Positions 15,397-25,398 of a stretch of DNA of 64,000 nt are shown piece by piece. The notes below the pieces were generated by a model that saw only the letters and a program-made list of their open reading frames with translations, had not been told where the DNA came from and ran no database searches. Numbering within the stretch: the stretch's first letter is position 1; each line of letters begins with the position of its first letter. A program made the position numbers and the translations under genes. This DNA comes from Pseudoalteromonas rubra (GTDB lineage Bacteria > Pseudomonadota > Gammaproteobacteria > Enterobacterales > Alteromonadaceae): positions 124,001 to 188,000 of the forward strand of contig NZ_AHCD03000032.1 of assembly GCF_000238295.3 (NCBI RefSeq), read 5' to 3'.

Positions 15397-16572
15397 GTGG
15401 CTAGTAAAAAACAAATCCTATTACCCGTTGCGGTGCTACTCGGTGGCCTGGCCACCGCTTTTGCATTTTCTGCAATGAAGCAACCGCCCGAAGAAAAACC
15501 TGAAAAAGTCATTCATCCGCTGGTTGAAGTACAACCGATTGATATGGCCCCGATGCAACTGCTGGTCGATTCTTACGGGCTCGTCACCCCTAAGTACAGC
15601 ACTGAACTGGTCGCTCAGGTCAGTGGCCAATTGATTGAACTGTCAGACAAATTTGTCAAAGGCGGATTTGTTCACCAGGGAGAAACCCTGGCGCGCATTG
15701 ATCCCAATGATTATGAAGCGGCGTTGATTGAAGCCGAAGCCAGCCTGGCTCAGGCGCATTCTGCACTGGAAATTGAACAAGCCCAGGCCCATGTCGCCAA
15801 AACAGAATGGCAACGTATCAAAGACAATGCACACTCGACCATTCCCTCTGAGCTTTATCTGCGCAAGCCTCAGCTAGCAGAAAAGCTGGCGCGTTTCAAA
15901 GCAGCTCAGGCCAGTGTCAAACGTGCAAAACGTAACCTCGAGCGCACCTACATCAAGGCGCCTTATGATGCCATTATCACCAATCGTTCATTGAGCCTTG
16001 GCAGTGTTGTTAACCCCGGCAGTACTTTGGGTGTCCTGAACGCAATATCCGTTGCAGAAATCCGCCTACCCGTTGCCGACCATGAACTGAGATACCTTCA
16101 TAACAATGGTCTGGACGCTAGCGTGACATTATCAGCCAAAGTCGCAGGGCAAACTGTATCCTGGCAAGGCACAATTGTGCGCAGCGAAGGTGTTGTCGAT
16201 AATAAAAGTCGCATGACCTATTTGGTTGCTCAGGTTGCTGCGCCCTATGATAGCCCAAGCCAGCCGCTGCGTTTTGGCACTTACCTGAATGCACAGATAG
16301 AAGGTGTGTCGGTCAGCAATGCGGTAAGGATCCCACGTCATTTGATACGCGAAGGCAAGGTCGCGTTACTTGACCAGAACCAACAACTCACTTTTAAGCC
16401 CGTCACCATTATTCGCGAAGTAGACGGATATGCGGTGGCCACAGAAGGCCTGAGCGATGGGCAACAGCTCATTACCTCTGCGTTGGAATATCCAACGGAA
16501 GGAATGCAATTACGCCTTGATGCATCGCCAGTGATTGCCGCAGAGACACAACTGGCTTTAAAGGAGGAGTAA
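15397..16572 (+). CDS. RND efflux periplasmic adaptor (MFP)
   Basis: This 391-residue membrane fusion protein has an N-terminal membrane anchor or signal (ILLPVAVLLGGLATAFAFSA). The first lipoyl half-motif lies around LVAQVSGQLIELSDKFVKGG, a coiled-coil hairpin of about 100 residues follows (repeated EAEASLAQAHSALE and FKAAQASVKRAKRNLE), and the second lipoyl half is YIKAPYDAIITNRSLSLGS. Beta-barrel and membrane-proximal domains complete it. The start is GTG with AAGGA 7 bases upstream. The RND pump gene begins 3 bases after its stop, so they form an operon. No TolC-like outer-membrane gene is adjacent, so the pump probably uses one encoded elsewhere. The substrate is unknown. Confidence 0.92.
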   Translation: MASKKQILLPVAVLLGGLATAFAFSAMKQPPEEKPEKVIHPLVEVQPIDMAPMQLLVDSYGLVTPKYSTELVAQVSGQLIELSDKFVKGGFVHQGETLARIDPNDYEAALIEAEASLAQAHSALEIEQAQAHVAKTEWQRIKDNAHSTIPSELYLRKPQLAEKLARFKAAQASVKRAKRNLERTYIKAPYDAIITNRSLSLGSVVNPGSTLGVLNAISVAEIRLPVADHELRYLHNNGLDASVTLSAKVAGQTVSWQGTIVRSEGVVDNKSRMTYLVAQVAAPYDSPSQPLRFGTYLNAQIEGVSVSNAVRIPRHLIREGKVALLDQNQQLTFKPVTIIREVDGYAVATEGLSDGQQLITSALEYPTEGMQLRLDASPVIAAETQLALKEE

Positions 16573-16575
16573 TCT

Positions 16576-19500
16576 ATGCAAGGCACACGTGAAAAAGGCT
16601 TAATAGCTTGGTTTGCCCGCAATCCGGTTGCTGCAAACCTGCTGATGATTTTTATCCTGGTGGGCGGCTTGCTCAGTGCTTTTACCATACGCAAGCAGAT
16701 GTTTCCCCAGTTTGAAAACAACTGGTTGAGTGTTCAGGCCGTTTACCCTGGCGCTGCGCCGCAAGAAGTTGAAGAAGGGATCACCATTAAAGTTGAAGAG
16801 TCTATGGAAGGGCTTGAAGGGATCAAACGCCTGATCACCTATTCTAACCGGGGCTTCTCGCAAACCTGGATCGAAGTCGAAGAAAAATATGACCCGCAGG
16901 AAGTGCTGGACGAAGTAAAAATGCAGGTCGACTCTATTTCAACCTTTCCGGCTGGCATGGAACGTCCAATCGTCCGACGCGATAAATTTGAGCAAGAAGT
17001 GATGTTTTTGTCACTTAATGGCGAAATGAACTTCCACCAGCTGAAACAACTGGGAAATGAAATACACGACGAAATGCTTGCCCTGCCCGGCGTTAACCTG
17101 GTCGGTTTCAATGGTGGCCTGAATTATGAGATCAGCATTGAGATTAGCCCAGATAGACTGCGTGAATATGGTCTGACATTCAGAGACATTTCAGAGGCGG
17201 TTAAGAACTTCTCAGCCAATATGTCGGCAGGTCAGATCCGCTCAGACAACGGTTATATATCAATGCGAGTTGAAAATCAGGCCTATCGCGGACATGAGTT
17301 TGAGCAACTCCCGCTGTTAACGCTTGCTGACGGCGCACAGATCAAACTGGGCGATGTTGCGACTGTCACAGATGGCTTTGAAGAGGGCCTCTTGTACTCT
17401 CGCTACAACGGCAGAAATTCATTGGTATTCGAAGTAAGAGCGTCAAAAGATCAAGATATCACAAAAGTCGCGCAGGTGATGAAAGCTTACCTGGCTGACA
17501 AAGCAACACAACTACCTCAGGGAGTTGAGCTTGAACCCTTCATCGATCTCACTTATTACCTTGAGGGCCGCCTCAACATGATGGTAGAAAACATGTTGTG
17601 GGGCGGTATCCTGGTCATGCTCATGCTGGCCCTGTTTTTACGCGTTCGCCTGGCTTTTTGGGTCATGATGGGGTTACCTGTGTCGTTTTTAGGGGCGTTC
17701 TTATTCATGCCAATGGGCATGCTGGATGTCACGATTAACCTCGCCTCTTTATTTGCTTTCATTCTGGTGCTGGGCATCGTGGTCGATGATGCGATTGTCG
17801 TTGGCGAATCAGCCCATGCTGAAATTGAAAAACATGGTCACAGCCTGGATAACGTAGTGCGAGGGGTCAAGCGTGTTGCCATTCCCGCGACCTTTGGGGT
17901 ATTAACCACAGTCGCCGCATTTTTGCCACAAACCTTTGCAACCGGACCTGCCGCCGCATTCTCCAAAGCCATTGGTGGCGTGATTATTTTGTGCCTGCTG
18001 TTTTCTCTGGTTGAGTCTAAGCTTATCCTGCCAGCGCATTTGGCTGCGATGAAAGACCGCCCGGATAACCCTAAAAATCCATTGCACCGCGCCAGAGCTA
18101 TCATTGATGGCGCACTTAAAAATTTCATTGAGAATCTTTACCGTCCCTTTATCGAACGCTGTATACATTACCGTTACACTGTGATCGTCGCTTTCCTGTC
18201 AATCATCATTGTCAGCGGCGGCATGTTCGCAGGTGGCCTGGTGAAGTTTGTAGCGAACCCTAAAATCCCCCATGACTTCCCTCGTATCACCATAGATATG
18301 AACCTGTCATCGCCCGAGTCCGCAACGTTGGCTACGGCCAAAAAAGTGGAGCAGGTTATTCTGGATGTAGAGAAGCAGATTGAAGCGCAATATGGTGCGA
18401 ACATGATAAAAGACCTGTCTGTGAATCTGCGCGGCAGAACCACAGCATCAATCATGGCCATTTTAGTTGAACCTCATAAGCGCCCTATCGACACCTTTGC
18501 CCTGAGTGCACTCTGGCGAGAAAACATGCCTCCACTGCCAGGGGTAAAATCCTTGAATATTCAGGACAGCATTATGAATGGTGGCCGGGATGATGGGGAT
18601 ATCAGCTTCCGCCTGGAAGGCAAAGACAAAAAAACATTGCAAGAAGTCGCAGGCAAGCTCAAGGAGAAGTTGCGTACCATTGCCGGTGTGGGTGATGTCA
18701 ATGATTCCATGCAATCAAGCACAGAAGAAGTGCAGCTCGAACTTAAGCCGCTGGCCTATAGCATGGGCCTCACTCTGGCTGACGTAGCGTCTCAGGTCAA
18801 CTTTAGCTACTACGGTCTTGAAGCACAACGGATCCTGCGCCGTGGTGAAGAGATCAAAGTCATGATCCGCTACCCGCAAGAGCAGCGTAATACCATCAGT
18901 GACATTCAGTCAGTCCGGATCATTACGCCTAGCGGTGCAGAAGTCCCATTGGGTGAAATTGCCGATATCAACCTGGTCGAGGGGGTCAATCGCATCCGTC
19001 GCGAAAATGCGAAACGGACTATCAATGTCTGGGCATCGGTCGACACAGATCAGGCAGAGCCATTCAAAATTGCTGAAGAGATCCGAGATGAGTATTTACC
19101 TTCACTGTTACAGAACTACCCGGGTGTAAGCAGCAGTGTTGCCGGCCGTATTCAGGAAGAAATGGACAGTGTAGCTGAGCAAATTCGCGACTTTGCACTG
19201 TCTTTGATGATCATATTTGCGCTACTGGCGATCCCACTGCGCTCATACTCTCAACCGATTCTGATTATGTCTGTCATCCCATTTGGTGTTGTAGGTGCCG
19301 TGTTTGGCCACATGGTGCTCGGTATGACTATGAGCAGCTTGTCTTTCTTTGGCATCATAGCAGTCGCAGGTGTGGTGGTGAATGATTCACTGGTCATGGT
19401 CGACTTTGTCAACAAGGCGCGAGAGCAAGGGATGACGATCAAGGAAGCCGTTGTTGAGGCAGGTTGCAAACGCTTCAGAGCCATTTTATTGACTTCTCTG

Positions 19501-19719
19501 ACAACCTTTATCGGCCTGGTTCCCATTCTTCTGGAAACCAGCCTGCAGGCACAAATTGTGATACCTATGGCAGTCTCTTTGGCATTTGGTGTGTTGTTTG
19601 CGACCGTGATCACGCTGATCCTGATCCCTTGTCAATACGTGGCACTGGAAGATCTCAAGCACCTCATCAAACGCATTAAAAAGCCGGATACTGGCAAGGA
19701 AACATTGCAGCAAAGCTAA
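16576..19719 (+). CDS. RND efflux transporter permease (AcrB/HAE family)
   Basis: This 1047-residue proton-driven pump has the expected internal duplication: a first helix near residues 12-32, a large periplasmic loop, helices near 340-480, then a second half with another loop and helices near 860-1030. The proton-relay aspartates are in ILVLGIVVDDAIVVGES (TM4). The C-terminal half has the related VAGVVVNDSLVMVDFVNKA, where the equivalent position is ND. A near-perfect AAGGAGG lies before the ATG, and it follows the adaptor by 3 bases. Sequence style suggests the group of marine RND pumps rather than classical AcrB. The substrate cannot be deduced. Confidence 0.93.
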   Translation: MQGTREKGLIAWFARNPVAANLLMIFILVGGLLSAFTIRKQMFPQFENNWLSVQAVYPGAAPQEVEEGITIKVEESMEGLEGIKRLITYSNRGFSQTWIEVEEKYDPQEVLDEVKMQVDSISTFPAGMERPIVRRDKFEQEVMFLSLNGEMNFHQLKQLGNEIHDEMLALPGVNLVGFNGGLNYEISIEISPDRLREYGLTFRDISEAVKNFSANMSAGQIRSDNGYISMRVENQAYRGHEFEQLPLLTLADGAQIKLGDVATVTDGFEEGLLYSRYNGRNSLVFEVRASKDQDITKVAQVMKAYLADKATQLPQGVELEPFIDLTYYLEGRLNMMVENMLWGGILVMLMLALFLRVRLAFWVMMGLPVSFLGAFLFMPMGMLDVTINLASLFAFILVLGIVVDDAIVVGESAHAEIEKHGHSLDNVVRGVKRVAIPATFGVLTTVAAFLPQTFATGPAAAFSKAIGGVIILCLLFSLVESKLILPAHLAAMKDRPDNPKNPLHRARAIIDGALKNFIENLYRPFIERCIHYRYTVIVAFLSIIIVSGGMFAGGLVKFVANPKIPHDFPRITIDMNLSSPESATLATAKKVEQVILDVEKQIEAQYGANMIKDLSVNLRGRTTASIMAILVEPHKRPIDTFALSALWRENMPPLPGVKSLNIQDSIMNGGRDDGDISFRLEGKDKKTLQEVAGKLKEKLRTIAGVGDVNDSMQSSTEEVQLELKPLAYSMGLTLADVASQVNFSYYGLEAQRILRRGEEIKVMIRYPQEQRNTISDIQSVRIITPSGAEVPLGEIADINLVEGVNRIRRENAKRTINVWASVDTDQAEPFKIAEEIRDEYLPSLLQNYPGVSSSVAGRIQEEMDSVAEQIRDFALSLMIIFALLAIPLRSYSQPILIMSVIPFGVVGAVFGHMVLGMTMSSLSFFGIIAVAGVVVNDSLVMVDFVNKAREQGMTIKEAVVEAGCKRFRAILLTSLTTFIGLVPILLETSLQAQIVIPMAVSLAFGVLFATVITLILIPCQYVALEDLKHLIKRIKKPDTGKETLQQS

Positions 19720-19751
19720 CAGTTTATAATCTTAGTTCTACCCAACCAACT

Positions 19752-19778
19752 AAGCCCGATCCCGTATCGGGCTTTTAT
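19752..19778 (+). terminator. Intrinsic terminator of the RND operon
   Basis: AAGCCCGAT / ATCGGGCTT with a 5-base loop, followed by TTATTTT, lies 33 bases after the pump stop codon. Confidence 0.85.
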
Positions 19779-19917
19779 TTTCGCTTCGGTTCATCGCTAT
19801 TCGTATAATTTTGTTGATGAATTAAAATACACAATCTCACAAATAAGTGTTTCCAAAATAGCACCTTTTTGTTGTACTCTGCATGATGAAATGAAAACGC
19901 AATAAAAGGAATGAATA

Positions 19918-22266
19918 ATGCGGAACTATCTGCTGCTCTCCACTTTTGGGGTTCTAGCCGCCTGTGGCGGTTCTTCTAATAACGACAATAAATCACCATC
20001 AACAGACAATACACAACAAGTCGTCAACCAGGCACCCAGCGTCAGCCTGGAAGGCAATACCCTGGTCAACTCAGGCGATATCTTATCTCTTACTACCACA
20101 GTGACAGATCCAGAGAACGATTCGGTAACCGGTGCGTGGACCAGTTCCCTTGCCGGTGTTAAGTTTATCGATGCAGCTAACGGCGTACATCATGTAACTT
20201 TCCCGGACGTCGACGAGCAAACACAAGTTACCTTAACCTACACTGCCACAGACAGTCACAACAACCAGACACGCAAAACCTGGCAGGTGACCGTGATGCC
20301 CAAGTCCACAGCCGGACACATTGAGCTGGCTGACACGCTGACGCTAACAGGCGGTGGTCAAGCATCTATAACAGCAACCTTCGCCATGACATCCAGGATA
20401 GAAAAAATTGACTGGCGAAGCGACGATTTTGAATTGACTAATACGGATACCCAGTCGAATCATGACACCCGCGCGGGACAAAGTACTTTCAGCATTGAAT
20501 TACCTGAGGTCACGCAAACTCAAGAATTTGATATTATCTTCGAAATTACCACCAGTGATGAAGTTGTGTCTAAAACCATCAAAGTCACACTGACACCGGA
20601 ATCTGAGCCATCACTCAGTGTCAGCTTGCCTGAGCAGGTTATTGTGAATGAGAAAAATTCGCTGACAATTCAAGCAACAACGGCCAGTACCGGTGACATA
20701 ATCAGCTATGAGTGGCAATGGCAAGGCACGCCTCAACCTTCTCAACAAACTCAGGGCAAAGCTGCCTATACTTTTAGGGCCCCGGAAGTAAGTGAAAACA
20801 GGACCTTTACGCTTCAGCTCACTGTCACAATGGAAGGCAACGTTGAAAAAACAGCTCAGACATCCGTTGTCGTGCAAAACGTCACCGACCTGCAGGGCCT
20901 TGAGCTCACTATGGACCGCTCGTTCGCAGTGCCAGGACAAACAATCACGGTAGATTCAAACTTAACTAATTTCGATGATATTGAAACTGCTTCATGGATT
21001 ATTCAGGATTTTAACGATGACTTACTGGAAAAAGCGAATAATAAACTCGTGATTACCATTCCAGATGAAGACACCATTCAAACGTCACGACAAATTGAAT
21101 ACAAAGTGAAGCTCAAAGATGGTACCGAACACTCTACCTTTGCTAATTTCACCTACGTCAGTAGCACAGCAGCTAAAACCCTGATGATCGTCAGAGATCC
21201 CGGCGAATTTTCTATTTACCCGGATGTCCCTGCAACGTTAGACCTGGCATTTAATGGCGATGTTGATATCGAAGAAGTAACCGTCTCAAGCACTGACTAC
21301 GACCCTTATGATGAGCTTGAGTGGTCTCTCGAAGGCCAGGGGTTAACACTGGACTTGCACAAAAAAACGATTACTCGTAAAGGCCTGACTGTCATCAAAA
21401 TCACAGCTAAAGCCGGTGATATTGTGCGTGAGAGTATGATTCTTGGCACGGCTCATAATGCCATTGTCGTCCCCTATGCTGGCGTAGAAGAGACCTATAT
21501 TGTGGGCAGCGAAGCACAAGTCTTTGGGCAGGTATTCCACCTGAATAATAAACAAGATATGCCCAGTTACTGGCAGGCACAGAATACGGATGATGACGTA
21601 ACCATTAAGCAAGTGTCGGATACCAGCGCATCTGTCAAATACAACGGCGAGGCCGAGCGTACCCTGACAATCGAACTTCATGCCACAGATGAGCATGATC
21701 AGAGCGATCATAGCGACGTTGAACTGAGATTTGAGAGCAACCACACTGTCCGAGGTGATGACTATACTTGTAAAGTAACGGATGGCGCGTTTGAATCCTG
21801 CCGTGAAGGCGGTTTTGGTCAGTACCTTACTCTGACCGCACCTGTGGAGCTGAAACAAATGATCACCAGGGGTGACTATGCCTGCTTACTTGGCAATTAT
21901 GGTACTATAGTTTGTAATGCCAAGGGCGATAACCCGGTGAAAAACGTGCCTGCACAATTGCTTGCGACAAAGCTTAACGCTGTCGACGGAAATAATGTAT
22001 GTGCCCAGCTAAGCGATGCCAGCTGGCAGTGCTGGGGTAGCCGGGGCACAGAACTGACTGATCTGCTTGCGGCTAATGCGACCGTACATAAAGTACTGGC
22101 AAACGGCTCTCTCACCTGCCTGGTAAGTAACAAAGACATAAAATGTTATGACGGTGACACGCAAACCAAGCTAATTAAAGACGTATTACCACAAGACCTA
22201 TTGCTATATACACGAGAAATTTGCTACCGAACAGGTGGCGGAACTCTAAAATGTGATATTGAGTAA
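19918..22266 (+). CDS. Large lipoprotein with Ig/PKD-like repeats and a degenerate RCC1-like C-terminus
   Basis: This is a 782-residue protein with a lipoprotein signal (LSTFGVLAAC, Cys16) followed by a low-complexity Gly/Ser/Asn linker. Residues of roughly 40-620 look like six or so beta-sandwich units of about 90 residues, with phrases such as TVTDPENDSVTGAW, LTYTATDSHNNQ and LQLTVTMEG, typical of PKD/Ig-like domains. The last 150 residues have Cys pairs in repeats like ACLLGNYGTIVCN, VCAQLSDASWQCWG and TCLVSNKDIKCY, resembling bacterial RCC1-type propeller repeats but incomplete. It is probably anchored in the outer membrane and exposed, perhaps for adhesion. No neighbour clarifies the role. 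A site AAAGGA precedes the ATG. Confidence 0.75.
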   Translation: MRNYLLLSTFGVLAACGGSSNNDNKSPSTDNTQQVVNQAPSVSLEGNTLVNSGDILSLTTTVTDPENDSVTGAWTSSLAGVKFIDAANGVHHVTFPDVDEQTQVTLTYTATDSHNNQTRKTWQVTVMPKSTAGHIELADTLTLTGGGQASITATFAMTSRIEKIDWRSDDFELTNTDTQSNHDTRAGQSTFSIELPEVTQTQEFDIIFEITTSDEVVSKTIKVTLTPESEPSLSVSLPEQVIVNEKNSLTIQATTASTGDIISYEWQWQGTPQPSQQTQGKAAYTFRAPEVSENRTFTLQLTVTMEGNVEKTAQTSVVVQNVTDLQGLELTMDRSFAVPGQTITVDSNLTNFDDIETASWIIQDFNDDLLEKANNKLVITIPDEDTIQTSRQIEYKVKLKDGTEHSTFANFTYVSSTAAKTLMIVRDPGEFSIYPDVPATLDLAFNGDVDIEEVTVSSTDYDPYDELEWSLEGQGLTLDLHKKTITRKGLTVIKITAKAGDIVRESMILGTAHNAIVVPYAGVEETYIVGSEAQVFGQVFHLNNKQDMPSYWQAQNTDDDVTIKQVSDTSASVKYNGEAERTLTIELHATDEHDQSDHSDVELRFESNHTVRGDDYTCKVTDGAFESCREGGFGQYLTLTAPVELKQMITRGDYACLLGNYGTIVCNAKGDNPVKNVPAQLLATKLNAVDGNNVCAQLSDASWQCWGSRGTELTDLLAANATVHKVLANGSLTCLVSNKDIKCYDGDTQTKLIKDVLPQDLLLYTREICYRTGGGTLKCDIE

Positions 22267-22276
22267 GTTAACTTTC

Positions 22277-22307
22277 AAACAGTTGCGGCAAAATGCCGCA
22301 ACTGTTT
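22277..22307 (+). terminator. Intrinsic terminator after the large lipoprotein gene
   Basis: AAACAGTTGCGGCA / TGCCGCAACTGTTT form a perfect 14-bp stem with a 3-base loop, 10 bases after the stop codon, followed by ATCTATTT. Confidence 0.8.
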
Positions 22308-22428
22308 ATCTATTTCCCCTAATCCAGAGCAGTTCCTCATCATTCAGCCTGTATTTTGCCGACCGATACTTTACAAAACGCCGATTAGAAGACAAACTAA
22401 AGTCATATTCACCTGAATTACTACTAAG

Positions 22429-22866
22429 ATGAAATTATTACTTACTTTTTCAATTGTAATCCTATTGATGCTATCCGGTTGTGGTGATGATGACTCTGCG
22501 CGTGGGGACAAAAATACCCCTGGATACGCAGCAACAGTGTTTTTTGACGCATTGTATAATAAGAAAGACATGGAGCTGGCGCTAAGCCGCTCAACGCCGC
22601 GTATGGGCAGGATCATGCGCTCCTATGGCACGCCATCACAATTCGCCAGGAATCTGGTAAACATGCAATACGATCAAGTGACCATTGAAGTGGATATGAC
22701 GAATCAGAGTTTACGTGAACAGTACGGCAACGAAGCCCGTATCAATTTAATTTTTACTGGTATGTTGCACGGAGAGCAGGTAGACGATATGCGCAGCGTC
22801 CAGCTTATAAGACGCAAAGGCGAGTGGTATGTTGACAAAATTAACGCCGATCCATTTGCGCGCTAA
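22429..22866 (+). CDS. Small lipoprotein, DUF4878/NTF2-like
   Basis: This 145-residue protein has a lipoprotein signal ending LMLSGCG, then an acidic DDDSARGDKN linker. A domain follows that begins PGYAATVFFDALYNKKDMELAL and ends RRKGEWYVDKINA. This pattern (helix with FF-AL, then a beta-sheet with GEWYVDKI) matches NTF2-like DUF4878 lipoproteins. The function is unknown. It stands alone between two hairpins and is convergent with fadE. Confidence 0.75.
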   Translation: MKLLLTFSIVILLMLSGCGDDDSARGDKNTPGYAATVFFDALYNKKDMELALSRSTPRMGRIMRSYGTPSQFARNLVNMQYDQVTIEVDMTNQSLREQYGNEARINLIFTGMLHGEQVDDMRSVQLIRRKGEWYVDKINADPFAR

Positions 22867-22910
22867 GCTTATATTTCATTCCTTTTCTAATTTTAATTAG
22901 TCTCCATTTA

Positions 22911-22944
22911 GTTTGTGTGAGTCAAATAGGCGACTCACACAAAC
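22911..22944. terminator. 13-bp hairpin between convergent genes
   Basis: GTTTGTGTGAGTC / GACTCACACAAAC is a perfect 13-bp inverted repeat with an 8-base loop, between the small lipoprotein gene and fadE. T-runs are poor on both sides, so termination is inferred from position. Confidence 0.6.
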
Positions 22945-22988
22945 ATTGAAGTCTCAACTAAGTGATATCTATCACACTTCAGATTATC

Positions 22989-25253
22989 TCAAGCGCTCTC
23001 ATCAACACTCAAGGCCTCCCAACTGACTTGAAACCATTCCACGAGTAACTCTCGCTCTTCCTCGTCAAGGATACATTCAGCAACGGCCATCGCAAGCTGC
23101 TCGTCAGTATTTAATACCAGCAATTTTGCCTGATGGGCCTTTTGCCAACGTTCAAATTTATGTAATCCTTGCTCACATTTGGGAAATAGTTGAAATGCCT
23201 GCTCCAGTGCAGCTAACCCTGCGTGTCCTGAGGTATCACATAGATTACTTACCCGTGCCAGAGTCAGCTTATTGCGATAAAGGCTGTCGCACAGTGTCGT
23301 AATCAAACGATCAGACGGACCATTAACAGCGCTCCCAAAAGGCATAAACCAACGTTTTGCTATGGTTTTCAGCCCGGTAGGCGCGAAATTATCAATAAAC
23401 CCGGTAAAAGCCCGCTCAAATGCACTGAGATGAAACTGCATCGCATAATGTAGTAAAGGTAGATCACTGCACTGACGACCGTCATCCTCAAACTTCTTCA
23501 ATACGCACGACGCCAAATAGAGCTGGCTCAACATATCACCGAGCCTGGCAGAGCGCATTTCCTGAAGCTTCAGTTTGCCGCCCAGTACCAGCATTGCCAG
23601 GTCACTCTGAACGGCCAAAATCTGGCTATACCAGGTCAGCGTTTTATAGTAGCGTGCCACCTCTCCGGCAACGGGCGCAGATGAAAACACACCGAGAGTC
23701 AGGCCATTGAACGATGCTTTTAAAAAGGTTTTTCCACTGTGGGCCAAATGCTGTATTAGCACCTTGTCGAATTGCTGCAATGCCAGATCCGCATCTTGCT
23801 CCTGTGCGGCAGCCATTTCCTTGAGCACATATGGGTGACAGCGGGTTGCCCCCTGACCGAAAATCATTAAGTTTCGCGTCAGAATATTCGCGCCTTCTAC
23901 GGTAATACTGATAGGCATCCCCTGATAATGCAGTGCAAGATAGTTCAGTGGCCCACGCTGAATTGCTTTACCACCATGTAAATCCATTGCATCGTTGATA
24001 GCAACTCTGGCCATTTCGGTCAGATGGTATTTGGCAATCGCCGTGATCACCGCAGGGCTTTTATTTAGGTCTATGGCCATCGCAGTATTTTGTCGGGTGG
24101 CTTCTATGCTGTAGCTCAGCCCCGCGATCCGAGCCAATGCCACCTGGACCCCTTCAAATCGCCACAATGACTGCTTAAACTGTCGCCTGACACGGCAATA
24201 GGCAGTCGACGCCTTAGCACTCAACTGTGCAGTTCCGGCACTTAACGCCGGTAATGAGATACCCCGTCCGGCGCTCAGACAAGACACCAGCATGCGCCAG
24301 CCCTTACCTATCCCGTCCGACTCCCCGATAACCCAATGCATAGGGATAAACACTCCCTGCCCGTGTGTTGTGCCGTTCATAAACGCCAGCCCCATAGGGT
24401 CATGCCTTGCTCCGACCTCAACACCCGGGTGATCAGTTGGAATAAGTGCACAGGTAATGCCTAATTCAGTTGCTTCTGATACTAGCTGATCAGGATCATA
24501 CACTTTGAAAGCCAGCCCCAGCACGGATGCCACGGGCGCCAAAGTAATATAACGTTTATGCCAGGTGACTTTCAGGCCCAAAGTCATTTCCCCGTTAAAT
24601 TCTTGCTTACACACCACTGCAAAATCGGTAATGCCACCGGCGTCTGAGCCAGCTTCCAGGGAGGTCAATGCAAAACAAGGCAGCGCCGAGCCATCTGCCA
24701 ATTTTGGCAACCAGGTTTGTTGCTGCTCGGGAGTACCAAAATGCAGTAATAGTTCAGCCGGACCCAGGCTGTTTGGTACCATCACGGTCACTGCCGCAGA
24801 CAAACTGCGCGTGGCAATTTGCGCTACAATGGCCGAGTTGGCCTGCGCACTAAAGGCTTTGCCGCCGAACCTTTCTGGAATAATGAAAGCAAAAAACCCC
24901 TTTTCTCTCAGAAATTGCCAAACTTCTGGCGGCAAATCGCCTTTTGCGCAAATTTCGCTTTCGTCCAGCATCGCCATCAGTTCAGTCAATTCATGTTCGA
25001 TAAAGTCTCGCTCATGGTCACTCAGTCCAGGCTTACCCGTTTGCAGCCACTGCGACCAGTTGGGTTTCCCGCTAAACAAACTTGCGTCCCACCAGGTGTC
25101 GCCAGCCTCCATCGCTTCGCGCTCAGTTTGTGATAACTGGGGTAATGCACGCTTGAAATATGCTAAAGCCGGGCTAGAAATGACTTTGAGCCTGGCTTCC
25201 TTAACGTAGAAAATAAAACACACAGCAATTAAGACAAGTATCAGTAACCACAT
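22989..25253 (-). CDS. fadE: Acyl-CoA dehydrogenase FadE
   Basis: This is a 754-residue acyl-CoA dehydrogenase of the large FadE type (E. coli 814), which catalyses the first step of fatty-acid beta-oxidation. An N-terminal membrane helix (LLILVLIAVCFIFYV) is followed by the dehydrogenase core, with motifs such as FFAFIIPERFGGKAFSA, PCFALTSLEAGSDAGG and the late ITVEGANILTRNLMIFGQG, where the catalytic glutamate region lies. A long C-terminal FadE-specific domain completes it. The ATG has an excellent GGGAGGTGA site. It is divergent from the M2 peptidase gene with 145 bases between them; I see no convincing FadR or PsrA site there. Confidence 0.95.
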   Translation of the reverse strand: MWLLILVLIAVCFIFYVKEARLKVISSPALAYFKRALPQLSQTEREAMEAGDTWWDASLFSGKPNWSQWLQTGKPGLSDHERDFIEHELTELMAMLDESEICAKGDLPPEVWQFLREKGFFAFIIPERFGGKAFSAQANSAIVAQIATRSLSAAVTVMVPNSLGPAELLLHFGTPEQQQTWLPKLADGSALPCFALTSLEAGSDAGGITDFAVVCKQEFNGEMTLGLKVTWHKRYITLAPVASVLGLAFKVYDPDQLVSEATELGITCALIPTDHPGVEVGARHDPMGLAFMNGTTHGQGVFIPMHWVIGESDGIGKGWRMLVSCLSAGRGISLPALSAGTAQLSAKASTAYCRVRRQFKQSLWRFEGVQVALARIAGLSYSIEATRQNTAMAIDLNKSPAVITAIAKYHLTEMARVAINDAMDLHGGKAIQRGPLNYLALHYQGMPISITVEGANILTRNLMIFGQGATRCHPYVLKEMAAAQEQDADLALQQFDKVLIQHLAHSGKTFLKASFNGLTLGVFSSAPVAGEVARYYKTLTWYSQILAVQSDLAMLVLGGKLKLQEMRSARLGDMLSQLYLASCVLKKFEDDGRQCSDLPLLHYAMQFHLSAFERAFTGFIDNFAPTGLKTIAKRWFMPFGSAVNGPSDRLITTLCDSLYRNKLTLARVSNLCDTSGHAGLAALEQAFQLFPKCEQGLHKFERWQKAHQAKLLVLNTDEQLAMAVAECILDEEERELLVEWFQVSWEALSVDESA

Positions 25254-25398
25254 GGTTTAGTCACCTCCCGGTTTATGGCGCTTTAAGTATGGAACAAATG
25301 TCACTTATCACAATATTTTTACTCAGCTTATACAACGCGAATTGTCGCAATCAACCGACACTGGTATTATCACGTCTCTAATAACGATAATTGGAACA

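Noticed and set aside
24565..25209. Plus-strand ORF of 214 codons
   Set aside because: It lies wholly inside fadE on the opposite strand and its product shows no motif; it is an antisense shadow.
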